Assembly: GCF_963259705.1 (NCBI RefSeq)
Contig: NC_081846.1
Span: forward strand, 94,996,641-95,060,640
Reading direction: 5' to 3'
Origin: Myotis daubentonii
Taxonomy: Eukaryota > Chordata > Mammalia > Chiroptera > Vespertilionidae
Length of the DNA stretch: 64,000 nucleotides
Of this stretch, positions 1-12,200 are shown one piece after another (positions within the stretch are counted from its first letter, which is position 1; each line of letters starts with the position of its first letter). The translations under genes were made by a program, and so were the position numbers. Under the pieces are notes generated by a model, which saw nothing but the letters and a program-made list of their open reading frames with translations, was not told the origin of the DNA and did not search any database.

Positions 1-146
1 GACAGCTAATGAAATGTGTGTGCGTATTTCTTATGTTTTCCAAAATGTTCTAAAGAAGCAGATTTAGGGTATAAATATGTGCATTTTCAAGAGATTTACT
101 CTGTTCTTGGACTCCTACTAAAATTTGTCTTTTCTTCTTATCCTAG

Positions 147-232
147 GGTTACTTCCAGTTAAAAGCCAACCCAGGAGCTTGGATTCTCAGACTGAGGAAG
201 GGCCGTTCCGAAGATATTTACAGGATCTACAG
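147..232 (+). CDS. UGGT1: UGGT1 coding exon (first in window)
   Basis: Acceptor TCCTAG ends at 146; donor GTAGGA starts at 233. 86 bp, enters in phase 0 with GGT TAC TTC (GYF) and leaves two bases (AG) of a Ser codon completed by the next exon. Encodes the end of the beta-sandwich/linker region just before the catalytic domain ([10 protein letters not shown]...). Confidence 0.94.
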
Positions 233-3200
233 GTAGGATTAAGTGGTGCTAGTACATCTTTTCAGAGCATTTTGCTCTGAAAATCAGCTCAAATTGAATA
301 CTGCATTGGCAGTTAGCCAGGGTATCAGAGTTTAATTTATAATCGTACTGTGATGAACAGTGCTTTCCCAGGAAATTAAACATGGAAGAACTGTCAGTGT
401 GGAATTGGATGGTAATACTTCCCAGTACTAATAAGTATGGTCAAGTTGTCACGTTTTTAGATCCGTGTCAGTTTTACAAACATTTTTACAGTTTTATTTT
501 TAAATCGTTGGGACCATGGTTGTTAAAAAAAAAAAAAAAAAGTTTCTGACCATTAGCTACTAAAGACGAGGCAAGAGGCTCAGCAGCCGTTTCTGGGGGT
601 CAGCGTAGCACCCCACGCAGGAGACCATGGAGCAGAGGCTGGGATGCTCCCTCCTTGCAGTCTCTCCACCTTGCAGAGATCCTCAGGGGGTAGGTGTTCA
701 TCGCCCCCCGAAACGCGCAGGAAACACAGGAGAGGCCTCAGGTAGCACTCACTCCCTCTGCTGGGGACCTGGAGAGGCGCCGTGCTGAACCAGCTTCCAA
801 AGAGCTGGCTTGCTCCTCCTCACCGGTCTTTCCCAGAGGAGGGGCTCAGCATGTCCTTCCCTGCTCTCTCCTCCCAGTAGAGGCCACAGGGCAGCACCCG
901 TGCTCGGAGCCCACCTGGCCCTTCTAGGCTAAGTCCACAGATGAGCCTTCCTTCTCCCCCCAATACTTGTAGCAGGTGACCCCAGCAGCGCTCGAGGATC
1001 CGCAGGGAGTGGTGCCAGCATCACTCACGCAGCCTGGTACCCAGGGAAGCTGAGTGACAGCCAGGAGAGGCCCAAGAATAACAGACCTCGGAGCACCTGC
1101 CACAACTCAGCCCGCTCCTGACACATCCCACCTGATGTGGTCATCGCAGAGGCCACCGCAGAAGGCCCCCGACTCCCAGTGAGGGGGAGGAACAGACCTC
1201 GCAGACGTGGTCTGAGGTCCTATGAGACGAGGGCCTATGAGAAACGGCAGCTGGTGCCCACAGGCACCCATGCCTCTGGGCTTGCCCAGAAAGCAGCAGC
1301 AGTGAAGGGCATGGTGGGCAGATCTGTAGTTGGATGTGCAGCCCTTGAATTACCAAGGGACTCAGAGACAGCGTGGCGGGAAGGTAGGCACCCACCTGGC
1401 GTCCAGGCTGCTCCTGGAGGCCATGACGCTTATGGTCATCAGCCCACCCTTAGTCGGCCCGTACAGGAGAGGGAATCATAGCCCGAGTGGATCCCCTCTA
1501 AGTGGACACTCACAGGGCAGCCCATCCCACTGTCACTGGGGCAGGCCGAACATAGCTAAGAGGGTAGCAGATCCCGGGCATCAGCAACCCTATAGGCATC
1601 ACTCTGGCCTAACGTAGACAGTGCCACCCACAGGGTGCCCCAGATGTCCTCGGGCCTGGCACCCCTCCCCCTGAAGGCCTTTCCTTTGCATGTCCAAGCC
1701 CTCCAGAAAGTTCCACAGCCTCCCGGCGAGCCCAAGGTTGGTGCCGCTGATGCCCAGGCTGTGTAGCGGGACCGTGTAGAACAGGCTGTGGCTGCAGGCC
1801 TGTGGGCAGCGGCTCCTTCGCTCTGGTTTTCTTGGGTCAGGGTAGCCCTCATTCATCCCACACTGATAGTCCTTGGAGGGACGCTGCAGGCAGCTGTGAA
1901 ACAGCCACCACCTTGCCTTCCTCCCCACTCTGGCTGCACAGTAGGGTCAGTGGGTGCAGGGTCCAGGCACACTGCTGCCGGCAAGAGCCTTTCACTTCAG
2001 GAGACAGGGAGTCAGCCCACAGAGATCCCAGGATCCTCTTGCTGGGCCCGCCCTGCGCCTCTGGCCCCTTCCTCCCCAGGCACGGCTGCTGTACAGGGAG
2101 CCCTGAGGGAGCCCATCGCAGGGTTTCACAGCCCCGCTCGGCGTGGGCAGCGCCCTGGCAGCAGCGCCCTTCTGCAGTGCACTGAGGGCACTAGTTCTTG
2201 TGCGTTCTCTGCCTGGGTGGTACCCAGATTCTACCAGGCTTCCATGTGCTTGGGGTCATTCTGCACAGCTGCCTCAGAAAGAAGCCCAGCATTCGGCAGG
2301 TCCCCCTCCTGAAGTCACCGCACCCCCCCATTCGGCCCCTGCCAGCTCCCACATTGCCACAGTGACTGCCAGCTCTCACAGCGCCACTCCACACGACCCT
2401 CCGGGGCACCTGGTGCGCACTGGGCGGGGGAGGAAGAGATGGGCCTTTAGGTCCCATTTTCTTTCTGCTACCAGCACCCCACAGTCAGTCATCTCACTGT
2501 GATGGAACCACGGGCTGTGAGAAATGCAGTCATTTCAAGAAGGGAGAAAGGAAATGTAGAACAGATAACCTGTTTCCTGACCCTGAGTTACAGGTGAGCA
2601 GTCCCTGTGAGCTTCAGCGTGGGTCCTGGTGCTCACGTGGCCCTGGCCTGGGCAAGGCCTCAGGGCGTTTCGTCAGCAGCAGGGATTTGGCTTTAAGGTT
2701 TGCAACAAATGACTATTCGTCTTAAAAATTACACTGCCTCTAAAAAGGTGTGATCTGAATTCTGCTAACGCAGTTGAAGTTGGTATTAAACTGTGCGAAA
2801 AGGCGTCCTCTCAGTTTATCTATACGAAATGGCTTCCGTCAGCATTTGTTTGCACGGCCTCTTGCTGTGTCCGCACCTGTGCTCCCTGGGACGGACCGGA
2901 CCTGACTGTGCATTTCTTACCCAAGACATGAAGGCTCTTGTATTAGAACAACATCTTCATTATCAACAGCAGTTTTCTCCAAATGATGTTTTCCCCAAAT
3001 AGGATTTTACAGAATTGTAATCTGTCGTAAGACATTTATCTGTTTTTCTAAACCACGGTTCCTCCACGTGTCCTTTCTCTGGCTACTCCCCTAACCCCGC
3101 CCCCTGCCTTCCTCTTTCTGCCTCCGAGCCTCCCAGTGGGCATTCCCTATTCCCAGCCTCCGGAGCATCTCGGGCGCCCCTTTGCCTGAGAACTCTCTGC

Positions 3201-6200
3201 GTGACAGTGAGCCCAGTGGGTTCATAGTCACCTGGCTCTCCGCACTCCCTATGGAAGGGGCTGGGCGGGGCTCAGGCCTTGGGAGCGCAGATGGTGGTGG
3301 GTGTCTGGCACACAGTGGGCGGCCCTGGCAGCTCTCACGCTGAAAGGTCATTTCAGCGACTCGGGAAGGAAGTTTGGGCTGTGACTGACGGGGATGCATG
3401 GGGTTTAAAGGTAGAGATTTTGGCAAGTGCTTCTGTGGACCTTGAAGGGGCTTCCCGCAGGTCGTGAAAAATAAATTTGTTCTGAAAAACTCCATTATGA
3501 TAAAGTGATGGACAGATAAGGTGATTGCTGTCAGCATTTCCTGCGTGTGAGAGCTGTATTTGTAGCGTCCGTCTCACTGCTCCTTCTCTCTCAGCCATGA
3601 CGGCACAGACTCTCCGCCCGATGCTGGTGAGGTTGTCGTCGTCCTCAACAACTTCAAGAGCAGAATCATTAAAGTGAAGGTGAGTCTGGTGCATGCAGGC
3701 AGCCGCTCTTTCGTCGTCGTTAAAAGGGGCAGGGCCCCGGCATTGGGTAGGTGTTATCTAAAACATGTATCGCGCCAGCTGGTGTGTCTCGGTGGTTGAA
3801 AATCAACCCGTGAACCAGGAGGTGCTGGTTCGATTCCTGGTCAGGGCACAGCCTGGGTTGCAGGCTCCATCCCCAGTGTGGGGCATACAGGAGGCAGCCA
3901 ATTGATGATTCTCTCTCATCATTGATGTTTCTATTTCTCCCTCTCCCTTCCTCTCTGAAATCTGTTTATTAATAAAACATGTTAAATAAAAATATGTATC
4001 AGTCTTAGAATCTCAGAAGGAAGGTGGGGGTGGGGAGAAATTAACCAAAGAATTTATAAGCATAACCCATGGACACGGGTGAAGGTCTGGGGGAGGGGGT
4101 GAAGCAGGGGGAAAGAAAGGAGGCATCTGTAATACTTTCAACAATAAAGATATAAAATTTAAAATAAAACATTTTTACACTGAAAAATAAAAATATATAT
4201 CTTGAAACCAGCACCAAACTTTGTGAGTTAATGGATATGTTAACTCTAATAATAATGCTATTATTGTGGTAATCATTTCACAGTATGTATGTATACAAAA
4301 TTATCACATTGTATACCTTAAGTTTATACAGTGTTATTTGTCAATTATATCTCAGTAAAGCTGAGGGGGGAAAGAAAAGAAACCCAAGACTAATTTTTCA
4401 TTGGAATTTCACTGTAGTGTTTATAGGAATGCAGCTTTAATTACAAAATGTCTTCAAAATATGCATTTGTGGCTTGCTTCAGCTGAGGGCTTGCTTCAGC
4501 TGAGAGGGCACCTTTTGGGTAATCTCAATGAGCAATATAAGTGTCATTTCAGATAAAATGTTTTCATAGACATTGTGGTGCAGATACCGCCATAATTTAC
4601 ATGATTATTCATAACTGTATTCTCAGAAAATTGGCGATAATGCCAATGAAAATTTCAACAATTATAAATGGTAGCTCATTTAAGTTCTTTTCACGTCTTT
4701 CTACTGAGAATGTTAAAGTTCTTAGTGCCTTAAACTCAGAGGTCCTTATGGAGTAAATACAGGCAGGCCTCGTTTTATTGTACTTTTGTTTGCTTCGTTG
4801 TGCTTCACAGATTTTGTGTTTTTTACAAATTGAAGGCAAGACCCTCCACCAGCAAAAAGATTACGACTCACTTTGTTGAGCAGCTACTCACTTTACTGTG
4901 CTGGTCAGGAACTGAGCCCAGTTCTCACACCCGGGAAAGCCTATCGCAGCCGCACATCGTGGCGGGAGGCAGCCCTCCCTGTGCTGTCCAGGAGCCCTGC
5001 TGGCTCGGCCAGTGAATCCGGACAGAGGCTACGCACACAGTGCCTCCTGCCAGGACGCACGCAGCTGCGCCTCCCCTGAGACCTGGCTCTCGGGTGGTGA
5101 ATTACACTTGCAATTTCACTCAGACTATGTTTCCCACACAATTGTTTGAGGATTTTTTTTGCCCATTTTTCAAACTGAAAACAGCTATTGTCTAATGAAA
5201 AGAGGTTGCTGTCTTTTCACTTCAGGTTTTGTGTGACGTGATTAAGATACTTCTGTTGAGGACGTCTAGCCTCTGAGTGGGCTGTACTGCTTATGGGAGA
5301 ATTAATTCCCTGTGGTTGGCAGTACCCACAGTGAACGTCAGTTTAATGCCTGTTAAAACATAGGAGGACTGCCGAAACCGGTTTGGTTCAGTGGATAGAG
5401 CGTCGACCTGCGGACTGAAGGGTCCTGGGTTTGATTCCGGTCAAGGGCATGTACCTGGGTTGCGGGCACATCCCCAGTAGGAGATGTGCAGGAGGCAGCT
5501 GATCGATGTTTCTCTCTCATCGATGTTTCTAACTCTCTATCTCTCTCCCTTCCTCTCTGTAAAAAATCAATAAAATATATTTTAAAAAAAAAATAGGAGG
5601 ACTAAGTCCATCACCTGTGATTGCAGGTTCAGAAGAAGGCAGACATGGTGAATGAAGACTTGCTGAGTGATGGAACTAATGAGAATGAATCTGGATTCTG
5701 GGATTCCTTCAAATGGTAAATTGGCATAACAAAAAGAGTGCTTTTTTAGGAAAAACAGACATAAGCATCCTCCCTCTCTTCTTTGGAGTGTATTCGTTCT
5801 GTCTTGGACCTTCCACATGCTGTCCTGTGCAGCCAGAAACGGCCCTTCCCTTCCGTGGGCAGGAGTGTCTCCACGGTAACGAAACGCCCTGTCCCTGGGG
5901 AGGGGCTCCTCTCTCCCGCTCTTGACTCTGCGGGCTGTGCTGCTCTTTGCAGGGCTGGCCGAGCATCGCTCAGGTTCCTTCCACTGAGCCTGCTGCTGCC
6001 TGTGTTCTGTCTTTTCCTGCAGCTGCGAGGCCTGTTAGCTGCCCTCTCCTTACCTGCGGGTGGTGTCCTGGCCCTGAGTGCCCGGCGGAGGGGCCCTGCT
6101 CCTGGTCCCGCTGCACCACTTGCTAGGGAAGGAGCAGGACTGGGCAGGACCATCTCTCCCGCTCCCTTCACGGCCGGTGTCTGTCTGAGCATTTCCCCTT

Positions 6201-9200
6201 TTGTGCTTACTCTCACCTTTATTATTATAGGGGCTTCACGGGAGGACAGAAGACCGAAGAAGTGAAACAAGAAAAAGACGACATAATTAATATTTTCTCT
6301 GTTGCATCTGGTCATCTCTATGAAAGATTTCTTCGGTTAGTCCTGTTGGTTGTTTCTGTATATATGAATGAATTTGTCACCGTGTTCTTATATAGAAAGG
6401 AAGTGTTCTGTGCGCTCCTGCCCATCACACCTCTGCGTATCTGAAGCACTCTGAGGGTTGTGAAAGATGTCCATATAATTGTGCTTGTTTTGATCTGGCT
6501 AGCAGCATGGACTCAAGCTCTATAGTAAAAGCATCGGTGTGGCTGTTACAAGGCTATAAACCTTTAATATCATTGTGCACATATTATAGATAGTGTTTAA
6601 CTGGCCACCAAGCATTGCTTAAACCATCAGTTAAGAGGTTAACATAGAGAACAGAAGTGGGATAGAACCATGGGCCTGCCTTCTATAGATTCGTAGGGTT
6701 TGAGAGCTGCAGTGAGACCGGTTTAGACAGCTGGAGACTCGGGGTGAAGGGGCCTGCCTGAGGTCACAGCCAGAGCCAAGGAGAGGCCCTGGCTTGGGCT
6801 GCTTGCCCCAGCGTTGCCAGGGGGAAGTCCTCGGGAGTGCCCTGCCCGAGAGGAACTTTCTGAATGCCAGGTTCTTGTTGCTTTAATGTTCCACTACAGA
6901 TCTAGTGTAGCAAGTAATCAAAATGTCATTTTATGCCGGAACCGGTTTGGCTCAGTGGATAGAGCGTCGGCCTGCGGACTGAAAGGTCCCAGGTTCGATT
7001 CCGGTCAGGGGCATGTACCTGGGTTGCGGGCACATCCCCAGTAGGAGATGTGCAGGAGGCAGCTGGTCGATGTTTCTCTCCCATCAATGTTTCTAACTCT
7101 CTATCTCTCTCCCTTCCTCTCTGTAAAAAATCAATAAAATATATTTTAAAAAATGTTCAAAATGTCATTTTACTCATGTCTTAGACCTCCAGTTTCCAAG
7201 AAATAATATTAGACCAAAACAGTAAGGCTAGATGTTAGTAACAGCTAAATTTAATTAAATTCCTTGACTCAAAGTGTATTTTTTTAAAATATATTTTTAT
7301 TGATTTCAGAGAGGAAGGGAGAGGGAGAGATAGATAGAAGCATTAGTGATGAGAGAGAATCATTGTTTGGCTGTCTCCTGCATGCCCCCTGATGGAGTCC
7401 AAACCAGGGCATGTGCCCTTGACCGGAATTGAACCCGGGACCTTCAGTCTGCAGGCCGATGCTCTATCCCAGGGGTCCTCAAACTACAGCCCACGGGCCA
7501 CATGCAAATACAAATATTGTATTTGTTCCGTTTTGTTTTTTTACTTCAAAATAAGATATGTGCATGTGCATAGGAATTTGTTCATAGTTTTTTTTTAAAC
7601 TATAGTCCGGCCCTCCAACGGTCTGAGGGACAGTGAACTGGCCCCCTGTTTAAAATGTTTGAGGACCCCTGTTCTATCCACTGAGCTAACCAGCCAGGGC
7701 TCAAAATGTACTTTTGTTTGTTTTCAAAGTAGGGAATCCTGGGACTGTCACCGTCTGCCATTCCTTCTCCTCGCGGCCCCACAGGCTTGGAGGCAGCCAG
7801 GGCTTTGGGGGGCGCAGTCAGTCAGCGCGGCCCCGCTTTCAGTTGTGTCATCACTGACAGAGCAGGCTCTTTAGGAGGCAGCAGGACCAACGCCTTTGCC
7901 TTTATTGTTGGCGTATGTTTGTGGGTGAGAGACGCGCCTCCTCACTCGGTGATGGTTTCCGCCGAGGAACAAGTGCCGTTCTCCGTTGCGAGGCTCCCTC
8001 TGAGCCTCACGGGCCATCAGCGAGCTCTGCTGTGAAGAGCACTTAGTGGTCGCGTCATTACCTACGTGATTTTGCTGAGATTAAAAAGCATGAAAGATCA
8101 TTAGTATTGTTTCTTTTCTTTGGCAGCATAATGATGTTATCAGTGCTGAAGAACACCAAGACTCCTGTGAAATTTTGGTTTTTGAAGAATTATTTGTCCC
8201 CTACATTTAAGGTTTGTTCCTTAGAAAAAAGGAAAAACATTCTCATTAAGGAGATATGTATAGTATAATATACTTTTTACTACTTGTTATCTGCATGATT
8301 TAAAATTTTTCCTTTTAATGACTTACCCTGATTCAGTTGCCTATTTCTATGGTGATTACTCTTCCAGACTGATCTGTTTTGGGGGGAAGAGTTGTTATAA
8401 AACTGAACACAAAGTTATGTCTTGTTGGAAGCTTGGATAACCTAGGAAGAGAGCCCATGTCATCTGTTTGATGAAGTAAGGTTCTCTTCTGCCGAGGGTG
8501 CAGACCCTGGTCTGATGACAGAACACGGCTGGTTTCCAGTCGGAATGATGGCTCTCTCCTGAGCAGCTCCCCAGCGTCCACACAGTGGTGCCTCATTGGC
8601 GTCCGGCAAAAACACGCCGGGAAGACTTCATGCTTGGTTTATGTCAGTTAGCATTTGCCCTCTAAATGGACTTATTTGCACCTTTTTTGTTGCTATTCTG
8701 TGGAATTTACTAAATAACTTTTAAGGCATTCAGTAATTTCTCTTTTAGATGAGTATTCATTTCGGGTCCCCTGAAGGTTCTTGTGTTTAGAATATGAAAG
8801 ATTTAATGGCAACCCATTTGTCCAGAGTGTTTGGTGGCCACATCATTGCCTGGGTTAGACCTAGCGGAGATGAAACAAGCCCCTCAGAGACAAATGCCAC
8901 ATGACCTCACTGACATGTGGGCTCTAGTGAACACAATACACTGACAAACAGAACAGGTCCAGAGCCTGGGTGCACGGAACAGGCTGACAGACTGGGGAGA
9001 CTGGAAGAGATGAGCTAAAGAGCTTGTATAGCCCATGGACACAGACAATAGGGGGTGCAGGCCTGGGTGGTGGCAGGGAAATGGGGGGCATCTGTAGCAG
9101 TGCCAACAATAAAAAAGGCCAGCTCAAAAAAACGCTTTACTGATCGAGTTTAGACAAATGAAGTTCATTTCTCTTCAACACACCCACACAAATGTGAGTG

Positions 9201-12200
9201 AGTTGTCTGAAAGCCTTTACTTACAGATGTCTGTCATTTCATGTAGTGCTCGGAAGTCATAAAGAAATGGGGATTGGCAGACGTTTCTATGTGTTCTTTT
9301 ATGTCCTCCCCAGGGGTCAGGGCAGAGTTTTTCTTAGACCGTGGTTACTTGTTACTAAATGTGTTTTACTTGTGCCGCCACTGTGACGGCTGTCTTACAT
9401 CATGAAGTCAGCTTTCTTACAGTAAATGATGGTTGTTCCTGTGTCTGAAAACAGGAATTTATACCTTACATGGCAGACAAGTACAATTTCCACTACGAGC
9501 TTGTGCAGTACAAGTGGCCCCGGTGGCTCCACCAGCAAACTGAGAAGCAGCGCACCATCTGGGGCTACAAGATCCTTTTCCTGGACGTGCTCTTCCCCCT
9601 GGTTGTGGACAAGGTCCTCTTTGTGGACGCTGATCAGGTGAGCGCCTGAGGCCGCGTCAACAGTCTGTCTACAGGCGCTAGACTTCCTTTTCCTTTTTGA
9701 ATTATTTTATTTTTCCAGTTAAGAAAAATACATGTTTATTTTATATTATTTAGAATCTATGGAAAAGTATCGCCTAGATGTGATCACTTTTAACATTTGC
9801 ATTTGATGTGTCCTTTTTATATTTTCTTCTATGTCTTTGTTACATAGTTTTCATTGCATCATTATTTTTATCTTAATTCATTTTACATACAAACTAAAAA
9901 TAGGCATTGTTTCACATTTGTTTGCATATTAATTCACATAAACCTCCCAGCAGTCTTGTGAGTTTCCCATTTTACAGATGAGGCAACTGAGTCACAGAGA
10001 GTCTAAGCAATATAAATTTGTTTATTTCTCCTCTCTGTGTGCCAAGCAGTACACGGTGAGGGAGGTGGTCAGCCGGTCAGTGGGAGAGGCAGAGGTGGCC
10101 GGCACTCCCGCTGCAGCGGGAGCCTGCGGTGCGGCTCCGGGTCCAGGACGTGCTGTCCGCACGGTTGTCTAACGAACGGCTGTGGCCTTTCCCCAGATCG
10201 TGCGGGCGGACCTGAAAGAGCTGAGAGATTTCAGCTTGGACGGCGCCCCTTACGGCTACACTCCTTTCTGTGACAGCCGGAAAGAGATGGATGGCTACCG
10301 GTTCTGGAAATCAGGGTACTGGGCCAGTCACTTAGCTGGGCGCAAGTATCACATCAGGTACTGAAAATGGGCCATTCCTAACACTGTGTTCTTTTATTTT
10401 CTTTAAATTAATTTTGTATATTTAATACTGAACAGCTAATACACTAATATGGTTCATGAATAAGAATTATAAAAAGTATACAGTGAAAAACATCTTCTCA
10501 ATCCTGTCTCTATTCCACCTGATTTTCATTCCACAGCAGATAACCTCCTGTTAATTTACTATATGTCCAATGGAATTTCGTAATTCCTTTTTTAAATTTA
10601 TTTTTACTTTTTTTATTGATTTCAGAGAGGAAAGGAGAGGGAGAGAGAAATAGAACATCAATGATGAGAGAGAATCACTGATTGGCTGCCTCCTGCACGC
10701 CCACACTGGGGATCAAGCCTGCAACTGGGGCATGTGCCCTGACCGGGAATCGAACTGTGACCTCCTTGTCTGCACTCAACCGCTGAGCCACCCGGCCAGG
10801 CGGAATTTCTTAATTCTTACATGAACAACTCTGTCTTCTTTTTGCACAAAATATGAATTTTCTTTTACACAAAATATACCATCCCCGCCCTGGCTGGTTT
10901 GGCTCAGTGGATAGAGCGTCGGCCTGGGGACTGAAGGGTCCCGGGTTCGGTTCCGGTCATGGGCACGTGCCCAGGTTGTGGGTTCGGTCCCCAGTGGGGG
11001 ACGTGCAGAAGGCAGCCGATCAGTGTTTCTCTCTCATCATTGATGTTTCTATCTCTCTCCCTCTTCCTTCCTGTCTGAAATCAATAAAAATATATCATAT
11101 TTTTACAGGGAGCAGCACAGGGATGAGGGGGGAGGGCTGCAGGGAGCAGCACAGGGATGAGGGGGGAGGGCTGCAGGGAGCAGCACAGGGATGGGGGGAG
11201 GGTTACAGGGAGCAGCACAGGGATGGGGGGAGGGCTACAGGGAGCAGCACAGGGATGGGGGGAGGGTTACAGGGAGCAGCACAGGGATGGGGGGAGGGTT
11301 ACAGGGAGCAGCACAGGGATGGGGGGAGGGCTACAGGGAGCAGCACAGGGATGGGGGGAGGGTTACAGGGAGCAGCACAGGGATGGGGGGAGGGTTACAG
11401 GGAGCAGCACAGGGATGGGGGGAGGGCTACAGGGAGCAGCACAGGGATGGGGGGAGGGTTACAGGGAGCAGCACAGGGATGGGGGGAGGGCTACAGGGAG
11501 CAGCACAGGGATGGGGGGAGGGTTACAGGGAGCAGCACAGGGATGGGGGGAGGGTTACAGGGAGCAGCACAGGGATGGGGGGAGGGCTACAGGGAGCAGC
11601 ACAGGGATGGGGGGAGGGCTACAGGGAGCAGCACAGGGATGGGGGGAGGGTTACAGGGAGCAGCACAGGGATGGGGGGAGGGTTACAGGGAGCAGCACAG
11701 GGATGGGGGGAGGGTTACAGGGAGCAGCACAGGGATGGGGGGAGGGTTGCAGGGAGCAGCACAGGGATGGGGGGAGGGCTGCAGGGAGCAGCACAGGGAT
11801 GAGGGGGGGTTACAGGGAGCAGCACAGGGATGGGGGTGAGGGTTACAGGGAGCAGCACAGGGATGAGGGGAGGGCTGCAGGGAGCAGCACAGGGATGGGG
11901 GGAGGGTTACAGGGAGCAGCACAGGGATGGGGGGAGGGTTACAGGGAGCAGCACAGGGATGGGGGGAGGGTTACAGGGAGCAGCGCAGGGATGGGGAGGG
12001 TTACAGGGAGCAGCACAGGGATGGGGGGAGGGCTACAGGGAGCAGCACAGGGATGGGGGGAGGGCTGCAGGGAGCAGCACAGGGATGGGGGGAGGGTTAC
12101 AGGGAGCAGCACAGGGATGAGGGGGGGTTACAGGGAGCAGCACAGAGATGAGTGGGGTGGGCTGCAGGGAGCATCAAGGGGGATGATGATTTTAGTGCTC

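Larger units (their letters stand above)
6336..8126 (+). other. UGGT1 intron with two SINEs and a hAT
   Basis: Contains a plus-strand VES SINE (6935-7156), a minus-strand VES SINE (7279-7699) and a hAT nested in the latter (7470-7671). Positions about 6700-6800 have a short MIR-like stretch (CCTGAGGTCACAGCC). The remainder is unremarkable. Confidence 0.7.

Noticed and set aside
6935..7010. tRNA genes suggested by A/B-box-like sequence in the SINEs
   Set aside because: The tRNA-like heads belong to VES SINEs with SINE bodies, tails and target duplications; no intact tRNA cloverleaf gene was found.
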